Made by a program: the position numbers and the translations under genes. Positions 18,260 to 27,482 of a DNA stretch of 64,000 nucleotides are shown here, piece after piece. The stretch lies in assembly GCA_964596775.1 (NCBI GenBank), contig CAZQVN010000021.1, forward strand, positions 1-64,000, in the 5' to 3' direction. Numbering within the stretch: the stretch's first letter is position 1; every line of letters begins with the position of its first letter. The stretch comes from CAZQVN01 sp964596775 (lineage in GTDB: Bacteria; Eisenbacteria; RBG-16-71-46; JABDJR01; JAWXBZ01). The notes beneath the pieces are model-generated. The model made no database searches. It saw nothing but the letters and a program-made list of their open reading frames with translations, and had not been told where the DNA came from.

Positions 18260-19143
18260 TCGACGGTGCGCCGGATTCCTTCCTCGAGGGGCACCTTCGG
18301 ATCGTGACCCAGGTCCTTCACCGCCCGCTCGAGGTTGACCTTCTTGTCGCGCGTCGTGAACGGCTCCGCTTCCACGTACTCCACGAGGCGGTCGTCTTTG
18401 CCGCACGCCTTGAGGATCAGGTCGGAAAGCTGCTTGATGTCGTGATACTCGTGACCGCCGATGTTGTACACCCGCCCCGGATGGAACCGCTCGGCGATGT
18501 TCGCCAGCGTGAACACGGTATCGTCCACGTACGAGGATGTCCGGTGGTGGTTCAGGTAGACCTTGTAGGGCATGTCGTGAAGCGCCCGGTAGATGAACAG
18601 GCAGGCCACGCTGCGGTAGGCGCTGTAATGCTCGCCGGGGCCGTAGGTGTTGAACAGCCGGACGCGCACCGACTCGGTGCCGTGCATCGCCGCCGAGTTC
18701 ATGATCTGCATCTCGCCGACCCATTTCGTCATGGCGTAGTCGTTCATCTGGCGGATTTCCACCCGGTCCATGACGTCTTCCTTCATCTCCCCGTCGTAGT
18801 CCCCGTAGACTTCGCTCGACGAAAAGAAGACGACCCGGAACCGGTGCTTCTCCTGGAGGCGGATGAGGTTCTTCGTGCCGATGACGTTCGAGTGCCAGAG
18901 CGTTTCGTAGAAATCCTCCCCGTTCCAGCGCCCGAACTCGGCGGCCAGGTGGTAGACGAGATCGAACGACCGCCCCTCCACGACCCTTTCGAGCTGCCGG
19001 AAGGTTCCGACATCGCAGCGCAGGTACTGTGCGTCATGGTGATGCGGAAGATCGGAAATCCAGACTTCGTGACCGCGGCCGCGCAGTTCCCTGACGAGAA
19101 CGGCGCCCACGGTTCCCAGACCGCCGGTGACCAGAATCCTCAT
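18232..19143 (-). CDS. NAD-dependent sugar epimerase/dehydratase (extended SDR)
   Basis: The product is 303 residues. The Rossmann glycine motif TGGLGTVG is at the N-terminus, with FFSSSEVYGDYD and the catalytic Tyr/Lys in YAMTKWVGE. RVRLFNTYGPGEHYS and SYVDDT are typical of GalE/RmlB-like nucleotide-sugar enzymes. It probably epimerises or dehydrates a nucleotide sugar feeding the glycosyltransferases on either side. The ATG at 19143 overlaps the GT2-GT4 stop (ATGA), and its 3' end overlaps the next glycosyltransferase by 28 bases, so all are co-translated. Confidence 0.9.
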   Translation of the reverse strand: MRILVTGGLGTVGAVLVRELRGRGHEVWISDLPHHHDAQYLRCDVGTFRQLERVVEGRSFDLVYHLAAEFGRWNGEDFYETLWHSNVIGTKNLIRLQEKHRFRVVFFSSSEVYGDYDGEMKEDVMDRVEIRQMNDYAMTKWVGEMQIMNSAAMHGTESVRVRLFNTYGPGEHYSAYRSVACLFIYRALHDMPYKVYLNHHRTSSYVDDTVFTLANIAERFHPGRVYNIGGHEYHDIKQLSDLILKACGKDDRLVEYVEAEPFTTRDKKVNLERAVKDLGHDPKVPLEEGIRRTVEWMKKVHGL

Positions 19144-21383
19144 GCCGAGGAGCCTCCTTGAAATTTCGTATCGCGCAGCGGATCCTGCCGCGCCGGCAGG
19201 TTCCGCCTGATGAGCTGACCGACGGCTCCGACATCATACCGGAGCCTCGCCTTCCTCCGCCCCGCCTCGCCGATGCGCACGCGCCGGTCCGGATCGGCGA
19301 GAAGCTTGGCCAGGGCACCGGCCAGGGCCTCCGGATCATCGGGCGGCACGAGTACGCCGTCCGTTTCATCCTCGACGATCAGCGGAATGTCGCCCACCGC
19401 GGACGCCACGACGGGCCGGCCGCTGGCCAGGTACTCGACGAGCTTGGTCGGCACGCCGGCCTCGTTCAGGACGTTTCTGGCCTTCGGAGCGACCAGGATG
19501 TCCGCGCACCGGAACAGGTACGGCATCTCGAGGCTCGGCAGGACGCCCGTGAAGATCACCGCATCCGTGATCCCGAGCGACCCGGCCAGTTCGGCCAGGG
19601 CCCGCGCCGCCTCGGCCGGATGCCCTCCGGCAATGACGAATCGGGTGTCTGGAGCCGTGACGAGAACATCCTTCGCGGCCCGGAGCAGCGTCGGAACACC
19701 TTCGTTGTCGAAAAAAGAGCCCGCGTACAGTACCACGGCCCCCTGTCCCGCGCCACAATGCGCTTCCGCGTACCCGGGCGGCGGTTCCACGGCGAAGGAA
19801 TCCGCGTCGACCACCGGGGGAAGCCGGACGATCCGCCCGCCGTCGATCCTCGGCGTCATCCACCGTTCGAGATAGCCGCTGATCACGAACACGGTGTCGA
19901 GCCGCTTCGGGATCCAGGTCATCCCCCAGCGGTAGTTCAGCGCCCAGAGACGGCGGGCCGGGCTCATCCGGATCCGGTCGTGCTCGACGAAGGAAAGGTC
20001 GCAGTAATCGGCCACGAGCCCGAGGCCGGTCATCCGGGCGTAGAGCCAGTAGAACAGCCCGTCGTAGAACGTGGGCTGATAGAGGAACAGGTTCGTGAGT
20101 CCCCGCTTCCGGAGCCGCCCGATCTCGCCGAGCGACCGGAACAGGCTCGCCCAGCGCAGGTGGAACAGCTTCAGGGTTCCCGCCGCGGTCATGTCCGGAT
20201 CGTGCCCGTAGGAGCCGGCCCTCGAGAGGCGGACCACGTCGATGCCGTCGATCGTGTCCGCCCGCCGCATGTTGACCTCGTCCGTGACCAGCCCCCGCGG
20301 ACAGGGAATGACGAGCGTCGTGCGGACCCCCGCGCACACAAGGCTCCGCGCGATCATGTGCACCCGGCGCGTGTCGCCGCCGACGCCGTTCGGGAAGTCG
20401 ACGATGGCGATGAGCGCCGTGAACGGCTCGCGCGGGCGGGATGCGCCGGCACGCGTGACCAGGTGAAGCAGCTTCGGGAACACCCGCCGCGCGCGCCGGC
20501 CGGGAGCGGCGGGCAGGACGAGCAGCGGAGCGACCAGGACCAGGAGGACGACCCAGTTGACGGTCAGCGCCGCGCGCAGGAGGAACGCGGCGGGCGCCCC
20601 CGCCGTCTTCCGGTGGAACAGGATCCGGGCGGCCACGGCCCGGAGGCTCATCCCGCCGGAGGAGGCGTCGCTGCCGCGCCCTTCGTGAACGGCGGAGGCC
20701 TCCGCGACATAGTGGACGGCGCGGCCGGACCGCCGCACGCGCCGGCACCACTCGATGTCCTCGGCGTAGAGAAAGAAATCCTCGTCGAAGCCGCCGAGTT
20801 CGCGGGCCGTGTCCGCGCGAAAACCCATGAACGCACCGGACACCCACTCGACCTGGCCGGTCCGGTCCGGCGCCGGGCGCAATCCGCCGCCGGCGAAGCC
20901 GAACTCCCGCCAGCTGTCGAAGAGCCCCGGCTCGCGGAATGCGGTGGGCTGAAGCGATCCGTCGCCGTTGAGCACGCGACCGCCGGCCACGCCGACATCC
21001 GGGTGCGCCTCGAGGTAATCGGCCAGCCGCGACAGGCCGCCGGGAGACACCACCGCATCGCTGTTCACGAGCAGAAGGATCCGCCCGCGCGCCGCGGCCA
21101 GGCCGGAGTTCACCCCGGCCGAGAATCCTCCGTTGACCGCGCGCTCGATCACCGCCGGACGAACGGGGTGATCGCGGGCGGCCGCCGCGGAGCCGTCCGT
21201 CGACGCGTTGTCCACGACGACGACCTCGAGGTCCTCCTCCCCGGCCCGCCCCAGTGCGTCGAGCGCGGCCATGAGACGATCGCGCGTGTTGTAGCTCACG
21301 AGGATCACGCTGACCCGCGGCGCCGACGGATCCGGAGTCCGGCCGACCTGTCCCGGGCGATCCGGTTGTGCGGATCCCGTCAC
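19140..21383 (-). CDS. Bifunctional glycosyltransferase: N-terminal GT2 fused to C-terminal GT4
   Basis: The product is 747 residues. Residues about 25-230 form a rhamnosyltransferase-like GT2 domain (VSVILVSYNTRDRLM, VVVDNASTDGS, NGGFSAGVNSGL, NSDAVV, FDEDFFLYAEDIEWC). A hydrophobic stretch (VNWVVLLVLVAPLLVLP, about residue 275) could anchor it. Residues about 330-735 form a GT4 domain (VLYAGSFFDNEG, GVLPSLEMPYLFRCADILVAP, EAGVPTKLVEYLASGRPVV). Fusing two inverting/retaining folds suggests consecutive sugar additions. It starts with GTG at 21383 (GTGA overlap with the O-antigen ligase gene). Confidence 0.9.
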   Translation of the reverse strand: MTGSAQPDRPGQVGRTPDPSAPRVSVILVSYNTRDRLMAALDALGRAGEEDLEVVVVDNASTDGSAAAARDHPVRPAVIERAVNGGFSAGVNSGLAAARGRILLLVNSDAVVSPGGLSRLADYLEAHPDVGVAGGRVLNGDGSLQPTAFREPGLFDSWREFGFAGGGLRPAPDRTGQVEWVSGAFMGFRADTARELGGFDEDFFLYAEDIEWCRRVRRSGRAVHYVAEASAVHEGRGSDASSGGMSLRAVAARILFHRKTAGAPAAFLLRAALTVNWVVLLVLVAPLLVLPAAPGRRARRVFPKLLHLVTRAGASRPREPFTALIAIVDFPNGVGGDTRRVHMIARSLVCAGVRTTLVIPCPRGLVTDEVNMRRADTIDGIDVVRLSRAGSYGHDPDMTAAGTLKLFHLRWASLFRSLGEIGRLRKRGLTNLFLYQPTFYDGLFYWLYARMTGLGLVADYCDLSFVEHDRIRMSPARRLWALNYRWGMTWIPKRLDTVFVISGYLERWMTPRIDGGRIVRLPPVVDADSFAVEPPPGYAEAHCGAGQGAVVLYAGSFFDNEGVPTLLRAAKDVLVTAPDTRFVIAGGHPAEAARALAELAGSLGITDAVIFTGVLPSLEMPYLFRCADILVAPKARNVLNEAGVPTKLVEYLASGRPVVASAVGDIPLIVEDETDGVLVPPDDPEALAGALAKLLADPDRRVRIGEAGRRKARLRYDVGAVGQLIRRNLPARQDPLRDTKFQGGSSA

Positions 21384-22789
21384 GCGGGGGGGGCCTCGCC
21401 CGCGTTGACGGCCAGGGCCGCGGCCACCCAGAGCGGCGCGAACGCCGACACGTCGAGGAGCGCCGGGAGCGACATCCCCGCCAGGGCGAACCCGGTGAAC
21501 CCCATCATGACGAGGGCCCCGACCCGGCGGTCGAACACGGAAGCGCCGGCGCGCTTCATGGCCCGGCGCCCTTCGCGCACACCGGCGAGGAGAAACAGCG
21601 TCAGCGCCACCAGCGCCTGGGCCCCGGTCTGGATCCCCACGAGGAAGTAGGCGTTCTCGCTCCAGAACTTGACCCCTTCGCCGTGGTGGATCCCGGCGAA
21701 GCTCGCGGAGCCGAGCCCGACGCCGAGCTTGTGGTCCCAGAAGAAGAGCGCCGCCTCGAACAGGGCCACGTAGTGGAAATTCGTGTCGGTCGGATCCGAG
21801 CTGAAGATCGTCAGCGCGTAGCGCCCCACCCGCTCCGCCGCGTCCGGAACGAGGCGCATGGTCACGGCGCCGAGAACCAGCGGAGTGATGATGAGATAGG
21901 CCAGGTTCCTACCGCGGATCTGCAGGAGCGCGAAGAGCCCGATCCCGGCGGCGGTGCCGATCCACGAACTGCGCGTGAACGAGAATGCCGACGCGCCCAG
22001 ACCTGCGATCAGCAGGATCGGCGCGAGCGACCGGGCGGCGTCGCGGCGGCCCACCGACATCAGGCTGACGGCGGTGAGCGAGCCCATCATGCCGAGAAAG
22101 CCGAGGGACAGGGGCGACCCGACGAACGAATAGGCCCGGCGCAGGCCGGTCGAACTGTACCCGGCGTAGTCGCGCAGCGATTCCACGAGATGGAACTGGA
22201 CCATCACCCATTCGTAGTTCCAGAAGCGCTGCACGCACCCGTAGGCCAGCACCACGAACGCCGTCAGTCCGGTGATCCAGAACACCGCGGCCGCCTCCTG
22301 CCGGCCCGGCCGGAGCAGGCGGACCACAAAATAGATGAGAAACAGCCGGAACAGCTCGTGATACCCGTACACACCGGTCTTGAGGTTCGCCGCGAGCGGT
22401 ATGTAGAACAGGCCGTTGAACAGCAGGAAGGCGGCCAGGACATCCAGCGGGGACCAGCGGAACGGGATCGCGCGCAGTTCGTACACCCGCCGGAACAGCA
22501 GCCCGAGACCGGTGAGCACGAGCAGGAGAAACGACACCGGCACCCCTTTCGGGATGAACGGGGTGAGGAGGAGGAAGATCGGCGCGGTCACGAGCAGGCT
22601 GCCGATGCCGACCATCGGGTGACCGAGCACCGCGAGGACCAGGAGCAGCAGGCAGAGGCCGCCGACGGCCGCTCCGCCGAAATGCAGCCCGGTGGCCGCC
22701 AGCAGGGCGCCGAAGGCCATGGCCGCGAAACTGAAACCAACCCCGCCGGACGGGACGGCCGGCGCTCCCTGGCGGGACGCCGCGTTCAT
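21380..22789 (-). CDS. O-antigen ligase/polymerase family membrane protein (Wzy/WaaL-like)
   Basis: The product is 469 residues with roughly 12 predicted membrane helices and a large periplasmic loop near residues 310-370. YSFVGSPLSLGFLGMMGSL and FSFTRSSWIGTAAGIGLF match the Wzy_C/O-antigen ligase pattern (the conserved TxSR-like stretch), and GVGLGS precedes HHGEGVKFWSENAYFLVG with a typical HN-like loop. It either polymerises repeat units in the periplasm or ligates glycan to lipid. Given the Wzz-like and Wza-like neighbours, polymerase is favoured. Overlaps on both sides are 4 bases. Confidence 0.88.
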   Translation of the reverse strand: MNAASRQGAPAVPSGGVGFSFAAMAFGALLAATGLHFGGAAVGGLCLLLLVLAVLGHPMVGIGSLLVTAPIFLLLTPFIPKGVPVSFLLLVLTGLGLLFRRVYELRAIPFRWSPLDVLAAFLLFNGLFYIPLAANLKTGVYGYHELFRLFLIYFVVRLLRPGRQEAAAVFWITGLTAFVVLAYGCVQRFWNYEWVMVQFHLVESLRDYAGYSSTGLRRAYSFVGSPLSLGFLGMMGSLTAVSLMSVGRRDAARSLAPILLIAGLGASAFSFTRSSWIGTAAGIGLFALLQIRGRNLAYLIITPLVLGAVTMRLVPDAAERVGRYALTIFSSDPTDTNFHYVALFEAALFFWDHKLGVGLGSASFAGIHHGEGVKFWSENAYFLVGIQTGAQALVALTLFLLAGVREGRRAMKRAGASVFDRRVGALVMMGFTGFALAGMSLPALLDVSAFAPLWVAAALAVNAGEAPPA

Positions 22790-24063
22790 CGATCCGTGGA
22801 GATCCGGGTGTCCGCGAGCCAGCGCTCGACGCGCCCGATGAACGGACCGGCCAGCGCCCGGAGGGAAGCGCCCGACGGTCCGGACAGCGTGCGCAGGAGA
22901 TACTCGCTGGCGAACGCGAGGATCGCGCCGACGAACAGCCCGAGAACCAGCGCCACCAGGACGTTCTTCTTCCGCTTCGGCGCGCTCTTGAAGACCGGCG
23001 GTTCGGCCCGATCGAGGACCTGGATCGTGGGCACGTCGCGCGCCTCGTCGATCTTCGCCTGCTGGTGCTGCGTGGTCAGCAGGGTGAACACGGCCTGCTG
23101 CGTCTTGATGTCCAGGAGCAGGTCCGCCAGGCGCCGCGAGAGATCCGGCATCCGGTTGAAGGGGATGAGCAGCGGGTCGTCCGACGCCTCGGGTGCGAGA
23201 GCGGCGCCTCCCTTCCCCGCCAGGCGGAGCAGCCGGTTTCGCACGGCGTCGGCGCGGTACTGGAGGTCGCGCGTCCGCGAAAACGACCCGGTCGAGTATT
23301 TCCGGGCCACCTCGATCTGGGCCTCGAGACTGATCAGCTCGGCCTGAAGCGTCGACGCCACGTCGACGGCGGCCTTGGCCTGCTCGTCGAGCGCCACCAT
23401 TCCGTGCTCGCTCTGGAAATCGGAGAGGCGCGACTGCATCGCGGCCAGCGAATCCCGCGTCTCCCCGAGCCGCTCCTCGATGAAGACGCGCGTCTGCCGC
23501 GCGGACGTGAACGAAAATTCCTGGTTCAGCCGGTCCAGTTCCTCGAAGTAGGCGTTGGCGATGCTCGCGGCCAGTTCCGGCTTTCCGGCCCGCGCCTCGA
23601 CGAACAGCGACAGGCGCTTCGTCAGCCCGATTTCCGTCATCTTGAGGAGGCGGGCATGCGTGGTTTCGCGGGCCTTGCCGGGATCCTTGACCTTGATCCC
23701 CAGTTCCCGGGTCAGTTCAAGCCGATCGATGACGCGATCCCGCAGGAAACGGCTCTCGAGGATCGTCATCAGGATGTCGGTGGAGGTCGTGGCCCCGACC
23801 AGCCCCCCGGCGAACGATCCGAACTGGGAGTTGACGAGTCCGGACAGCCCGGACAGCTGCCCCTCGTCCTGCTTGGGCAGGATCGAGGAGCGCGCGGTGT
23901 AGGTCGGCTTGACGACGAGCGAGTAGACGACGGTGGCCAGCACGACGCCGGCCGTGAACCCGAAGATGATGCGGCGCCAGGCCAGGAGGATGGCCAGGGC
24001 CTCGATGAACGGCGAGCGCCGGAGCGCGGCGCCCGCTTCCCGGGAGGATTCGGTCATGGTCAC
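22786..24063 (-). CDS. Wzz/GumC-like polysaccharide chain-length determinant protein
   Basis: The product is 425 residues. A first membrane helix (IIFGFTAGVVLATVVYSLVV) is followed by the Wzz signature region (PTYTARSSILP), a long coiled-coil periplasmic domain (about 150-330), the GNVR-like tail RAEPPVFKSAPKRKKN, and a second helix (VLVALVLGLFVGAILAFASE). No Walker motifs follow, so this is a co-polymerase without its own tyrosine-kinase domain, and no separate kinase is seen nearby. Start is either GTG at 24063 (GTGA overlap with the exporter gene) or ATG at 24057. It controls glycan length with the Wzy-like protein. Confidence 0.9.
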   Translation of the reverse strand: MTMTESSREAGAALRRSPFIEALAILLAWRRIIFGFTAGVVLATVVYSLVVKPTYTARSSILPKQDEGQLSGLSGLVNSQFGSFAGGLVGATTSTDILMTILESRFLRDRVIDRLELTRELGIKVKDPGKARETTHARLLKMTEIGLTKRLSLFVEARAGKPELAASIANAYFEELDRLNQEFSFTSARQTRVFIEERLGETRDSLAAMQSRLSDFQSEHGMVALDEQAKAAVDVASTLQAELISLEAQIEVARKYSTGSFSRTRDLQYRADAVRNRLLRLAGKGGAALAPEASDDPLLIPFNRMPDLSRRLADLLLDIKTQQAVFTLLTTQHQQAKIDEARDVPTIQVLDRAEPPVFKSAPKRKKNVLVALVLGLFVGAILAFASEYLLRTLSGPSGASLRALAGPFIGRVERWLADTRISTDR

Positions 24064-26195
24064 TTGTTGATCTGCGTGACGATGAACACGGTGGTGGCGA
24101 GGCTGGCGAGAATCGTGGTGGCGTCCTTGATGGCCGTGCCCCAGTCAACGCCCTCGCCCGGCACCTTTTCCGCGACCACGATCCGCGAACCCGGCTGGAC
24201 TTCGGGGTCCCACCAGAACCTGCGGAACGCCTTCTGCACGACGCCGTCGACGCGGATGATGCGGGTCCGCCCGCGGTCGGCCTTCTCGTCCGGGCCGCCG
24301 GTCCGCTCCACGTAGTAGTCGGCGTTCTTGCCCGACTTGAACAGGAGAGCGCCAGGGCGACTGACCTGCCCTTCCACGAGGATCGTCGGCGGATAGGACG
24401 GCACGTGGATCGAATCGCCGTCGACGAGCACGATGTCCTCGCGTTCCTTCTTGAGCGCGTTCTCGAAACTGATGATGACCCGCCCCTGCTCCTCACGGAA
24501 CAGCGAAGCCCCCATGAGGAAGGACTCCTTCGTGAGACCGCCGGCGCGCTCGATCACGTGCGAGAGCCGCTCCTCGCGGACGAGCAGCGGGTAGATTCCC
24601 GGGAAGACGACTTCGCCGGTCACCTTGACGGTTTCCTGCGTCTTCCAGCCGGGGATCTTCCGGATGTAGAGCTTGTCGTCCTTCGAGAGCACCCTGTTTT
24701 CCGTGGACGACGGGTCGCCGAGCGCCTTGTCGAGCTCGATGTAGTGCACACGGCTCACGCTGTCGGCCACTCCTTCCCGGGTCTGGACGTCGCCCGGGGG
24801 AGCGAGGCGCGACAGTTCCGCGGTCAGCCGGTAGGCGCTGTCGAGCAGGCCGCCGGCCCGGAAGACGAGGTCGCTGATCCTCGTGCCCGGGTAGAGGGGA
24901 TAGATACCGGGGTACTGGACCATCCCCTGGATCTCCACGAACTCGCGGGGGGCAACGTGATAGATGGAATAGACGGTGAGATCGTCCCCGTCCTGAAGCG
25001 GGAGGCGGGTCGGCGACGCCGGCGGCACGTCCTCCTGGACGAGGAGATCCGAGAGGTCGACATCGATGGAAATCGGGCCCGTGGCCGGGGACACGCGGTC
25101 CAGCGTGGCGCGGTCCGGGTGGGTGGTCGGGGTGAACCCCCCGGCCATGGCCACGAGGTCGGCGACGGTTTCCGAACCGGCCAGTTCGAAGATGGCCGGC
25201 CGGCTCACTTCGCCGCGCACGGTGGCCTCGGCGCCCTTGGGCAGGATGAAGACCGTGTCGCCCGAGACGAGCTTGACCTCGTCGGACGCCTCGCCGAGCA
25301 GCAGCGTGGGATAGAGATCGACCTCGGCGATCAGGCGGCCGTCGCGGACGACGCGGATCCGGCGGAGTGTTCCCTGTGCCGTGGGACCGCCCGCGTAGTA
25401 GAGCGCGTTGAACACCGACGAGACCGGCGAGAGGAAATAGGCGCCGGGACGTTTCACGTCGCCGGCGACGATCACCTGGATCCGGCGCAGCCGTCGCAGG
25501 GTCACCGACAGCTTGAAGCCGGAGAAGGTTTTCCGGAGCTCGGCCTCGAGCCGCCGCTCCATCTCGCCGAGCGTGGCGCCCGCGGCCGGCACGAGGCCCA
25601 TTTCAGGGAGAGCCAGGTTCCCCTCGCGATCGACGAGGCCGAAGAACTCCTGCTGGATCGACCCCCACAGGGTGATGCGCAGCTCGTCTCCGGGGCCGAG
25701 CCGGTAGTCGGAGCCGACCGCCAGGTCCTGGTCCGGTTCGAAAGACTCGGGAGCCCGGGCAAAGACGTCGTAACCGAACGCCTCCGGTTCGAGCGGACCA
25801 CCGGTGCGCTGAGGCAGGAGCGTCAATTCCTCGTCCGGTTCCTTCTGCTCCTTCGTGCGCCGGGTCAGCAGGTCCTCGGGACGGACACGGCGGAGGATCG
25901 CGTCGATCTCGGCCTGGTCGAATCGCTTGTCGGACGGATAGTCCCGCAGCAGCCGGCCCGCGGCATCCTCGGAAAGCCCCCGGTCCAGCAGGATCTGGTA
26001 GACGTCCTGGAAGGACCGCTCGAGGCGGGGGCGGTCGGTATCGTCCGACTGCGCGGCACCCGGCCGGTACGCTCCGGGCACGATGGCCTGGGCGAATGCG
26101 GGAACGGATCCGGAAAAAGTCAGGAGGGACGCCAGAAACAGGACTTTGGCACTGAGCGTGGCCCGGAAAGCCGGGGCATGTGTCCGAAGGGCCAG
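24060..26195 (-). CDS. Wza-like polysaccharide export protein with multiple SLBB domains (probable CTG start)
   Basis: The product is 711 residues if started at 26195. The polysaccharide export domain (YRLGPGDELRITLWG) is followed by several SLBB beta-grasp repeats (VAGDVKRPGAY, VRGEVSRPAIF, IQGMVQYPGIYP, VTGEVVFPGIYP, VEGQVSRPGAL) and a C-terminal hydrophobic helix (ILASLATTVFIVTQINK). It would form the outer-membrane channel for the polymer. The first standard start (GTG at 26081) lies just after a perfect signal peptide coded in the same frame and ending SVPAFAQA. That frame holds no ATG, GTG or TTG, but a CTG at 26193-26195 has GGAGG seven bases upstream. An indel error is the alternative. 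Confidence 0.85.
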   Translation of the reverse strand: MALRTHAPAFRATLSAKVLFLASLLTFSGSVPAFAQAIVPGAYRPGAAQSDDTDRPRLERSFQDVYQILLDRGLSEDAAGRLLRDYPSDKRFDQAEIDAILRRVRPEDLLTRRTKEQKEPDEELTLLPQRTGGPLEPEAFGYDVFARAPESFEPDQDLAVGSDYRLGPGDELRITLWGSIQQEFFGLVDREGNLALPEMGLVPAAGATLGEMERRLEAELRKTFSGFKLSVTLRRLRRIQVIVAGDVKRPGAYFLSPVSSVFNALYYAGGPTAQGTLRRIRVVRDGRLIAEVDLYPTLLLGEASDEVKLVSGDTVFILPKGAEATVRGEVSRPAIFELAGSETVADLVAMAGGFTPTTHPDRATLDRVSPATGPISIDVDLSDLLVQEDVPPASPTRLPLQDGDDLTVYSIYHVAPREFVEIQGMVQYPGIYPLYPGTRISDLVFRAGGLLDSAYRLTAELSRLAPPGDVQTREGVADSVSRVHYIELDKALGDPSSTENRVLSKDDKLYIRKIPGWKTQETVKVTGEVVFPGIYPLLVREERLSHVIERAGGLTKESFLMGASLFREEQGRVIISFENALKKEREDIVLVDGDSIHVPSYPPTILVEGQVSRPGALLFKSGKNADYYVERTGGPDEKADRGRTRIIRVDGVVQKAFRRFWWDPEVQPGSRIVVAEKVPGEGVDWGTAIKDATTILASLATTVFIVTQINK

Positions 26196-26308
26196 AAAAC
26201 AGCCTCCACCCGAGGGGTTTCAAGGAAACGAGACGGTGAGATCGTCGAGATTCGACGCGGACAGGCCGCACACTCTGTATCGGCAACTCGCGCGTAATAT
26301 TTTAGGAG

Positions 26309-26322
26309 CTATCGGGATAGCC
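26309..26322 (-). terminator. Small hairpin just after the GT4 gene stop
   Basis: GCTATC/GATAGC arms with a 2-base loop begin three bases past the stop codon of the gene at 26325. The following minus-strand sequence is AT-rich (TAAAATATT) but not a T-run, so termination is only possible. The remaining roughly 110 bases to the exporter start show no convincing promoter. Confidence 0.35.
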
Positions 26323-26324
26323 CG

Positions 26325-27482
26325 TCAAGAAACCGACGCGAACAGGGTCTCGAACGCCCGGATCATCCCCTGGAGGTCGAACCGCTCCCGGGCCCGCTCG
26401 AAACCGGCCTCCCCCATCGCGGCACGGCGACGGGCGTCCACCAGGAGGCCTTCGAGGGCCCGGCAGACCTGGTCGGGATCGCCGGGGTCGACCAGGAGGC
26501 CGGTTTCCCCTTCCTGGACGATTTCCCGGGCTGGGCCGTGGTCCGAGGTCACCACCGGGCGTCCGGCCGCCATGGCCTCGAGGACGGGAAGGCCGAACCC
26601 CTCCTCCCGCCCCGGGAGAAACACGATGACCTCGGCCGCGGCGAAAACGGCCGGAAGGTCGTCCCGCCATCCGAGCCAGCGAACCCTGTCGGCCAGGCCG
26701 AGCTCCGCCGCCCTCCTCTTCAGCCGATCCGGATATCCGCCGCCGTCTCCCCCGCCGGCGAACCACACCTGGAGCCGGTCGAACCGGTTCCGGAGCCGGG
26801 CGGCCGCGTCGAGGAACGCCTCCTGCCCCTTGCCGGGGAGCAGCATGGCCGGGTACACGAGGACCATGTCGTCGGCCGCCGCGCCCCACTCCGCGCGGCA
26901 GCCGTCGCGCAGTTCCGGCCGGTACCACGACCCGGCGTCGACCCCTTCGTGGATCACCGAAACGTTGCAGCGGGAGCGAAACGGGGCTGCCGCCGCCTCG
27001 GAGATGGCCACGACCCGGGAGGCCCGGGCCGCGGAGGTCACGATCCGGTCCCGGGCGGCCGGGTCGTCGTCGGGAATGAGCTCCCGTACGTGAACGACGA
27101 CCGGCGTCCCGCTCTCCGCGGCGGCCTCCATGGAAACCGGAAGGAGAGCGGTGTTGAGATGGACGATCGCCGGACGCTGCTCGCGGATCAGCCGGGTGAC
27201 GAAACGGCGGTTGGACGCGCCCAGCAGCGATTCCTTGAGCCGGGTGGACCAGCGGACGCGCGGAGCCTGCGCCAGGTAGTAGAACGCGGTGATCGGGCCG
27301 GTGAACACGGGAATGCCCAGCGACCGGAAGCGCCGGGACAGCACGCCCGCCGCCGGGAGTGCGAGCATCGACTCGAACCGGTCGCGGTCGAGACCGGCCA
27401 GCAGGCGAGCGAGACTGGTGGGGGCCCCCCCGAGGGCCGTGCCGTGGTGAACGTGGAGGATCCGCGTGCGCTCCCGGCTCAT
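26325..27482 (-). CDS. Glycosyltransferase family 4
   Basis: The product is 385 residues. The acceptor-side motif ILHVHHGTALGGAPTSLARL at the N-terminus and donor-side motifs VYPAMLLPGKGQEAFLDAA, WLGWRDDLPAVFAAAEV and GREEGFGLPVLEAMAAGRPVV (E-x7-E) are classical GT4. It is cytoplasmic or peripheral to the inner membrane. The ATG at 27482 overlaps the upstream DUF1189-like gene (ATGA). It lies upstream of the exporter gene and is probably part of the same glycan locus, though a hairpin and a 130-base gap separate the two. Confidence 0.9.
   Translation of the reverse strand: MSRERTRILHVHHGTALGGAPTSLARLLAGLDRDRFESMLALPAAGVLSRRFRSLGIPVFTGPITAFYYLAQAPRVRWSTRLKESLLGASNRRFVTRLIREQRPAIVHLNTALLPVSMEAAAESGTPVVVHVRELIPDDDPAARDRIVTSAARASRVVAISEAAAAPFRSRCNVSVIHEGVDAGSWYRPELRDGCRAEWGAAADDMVLVYPAMLLPGKGQEAFLDAAARLRNRFDRLQVWFAGGGDGGGYPDRLKRRAAELGLADRVRWLGWRDDLPAVFAAAEVIVFLPGREEGFGLPVLEAMAAGRPVVTSDHGPAREIVQEGETGLLVDPGDPDQVCRALEGLLVDARRRAAMGEAGFERARERFDLQGMIRAFETLFASVS

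Noticed and set aside
24060..26081. Exporter starting at GTG 26081
   Set aside because: This start lies after the cleavage site of an in-frame signal peptide and would leave an outer-membrane protein without export.
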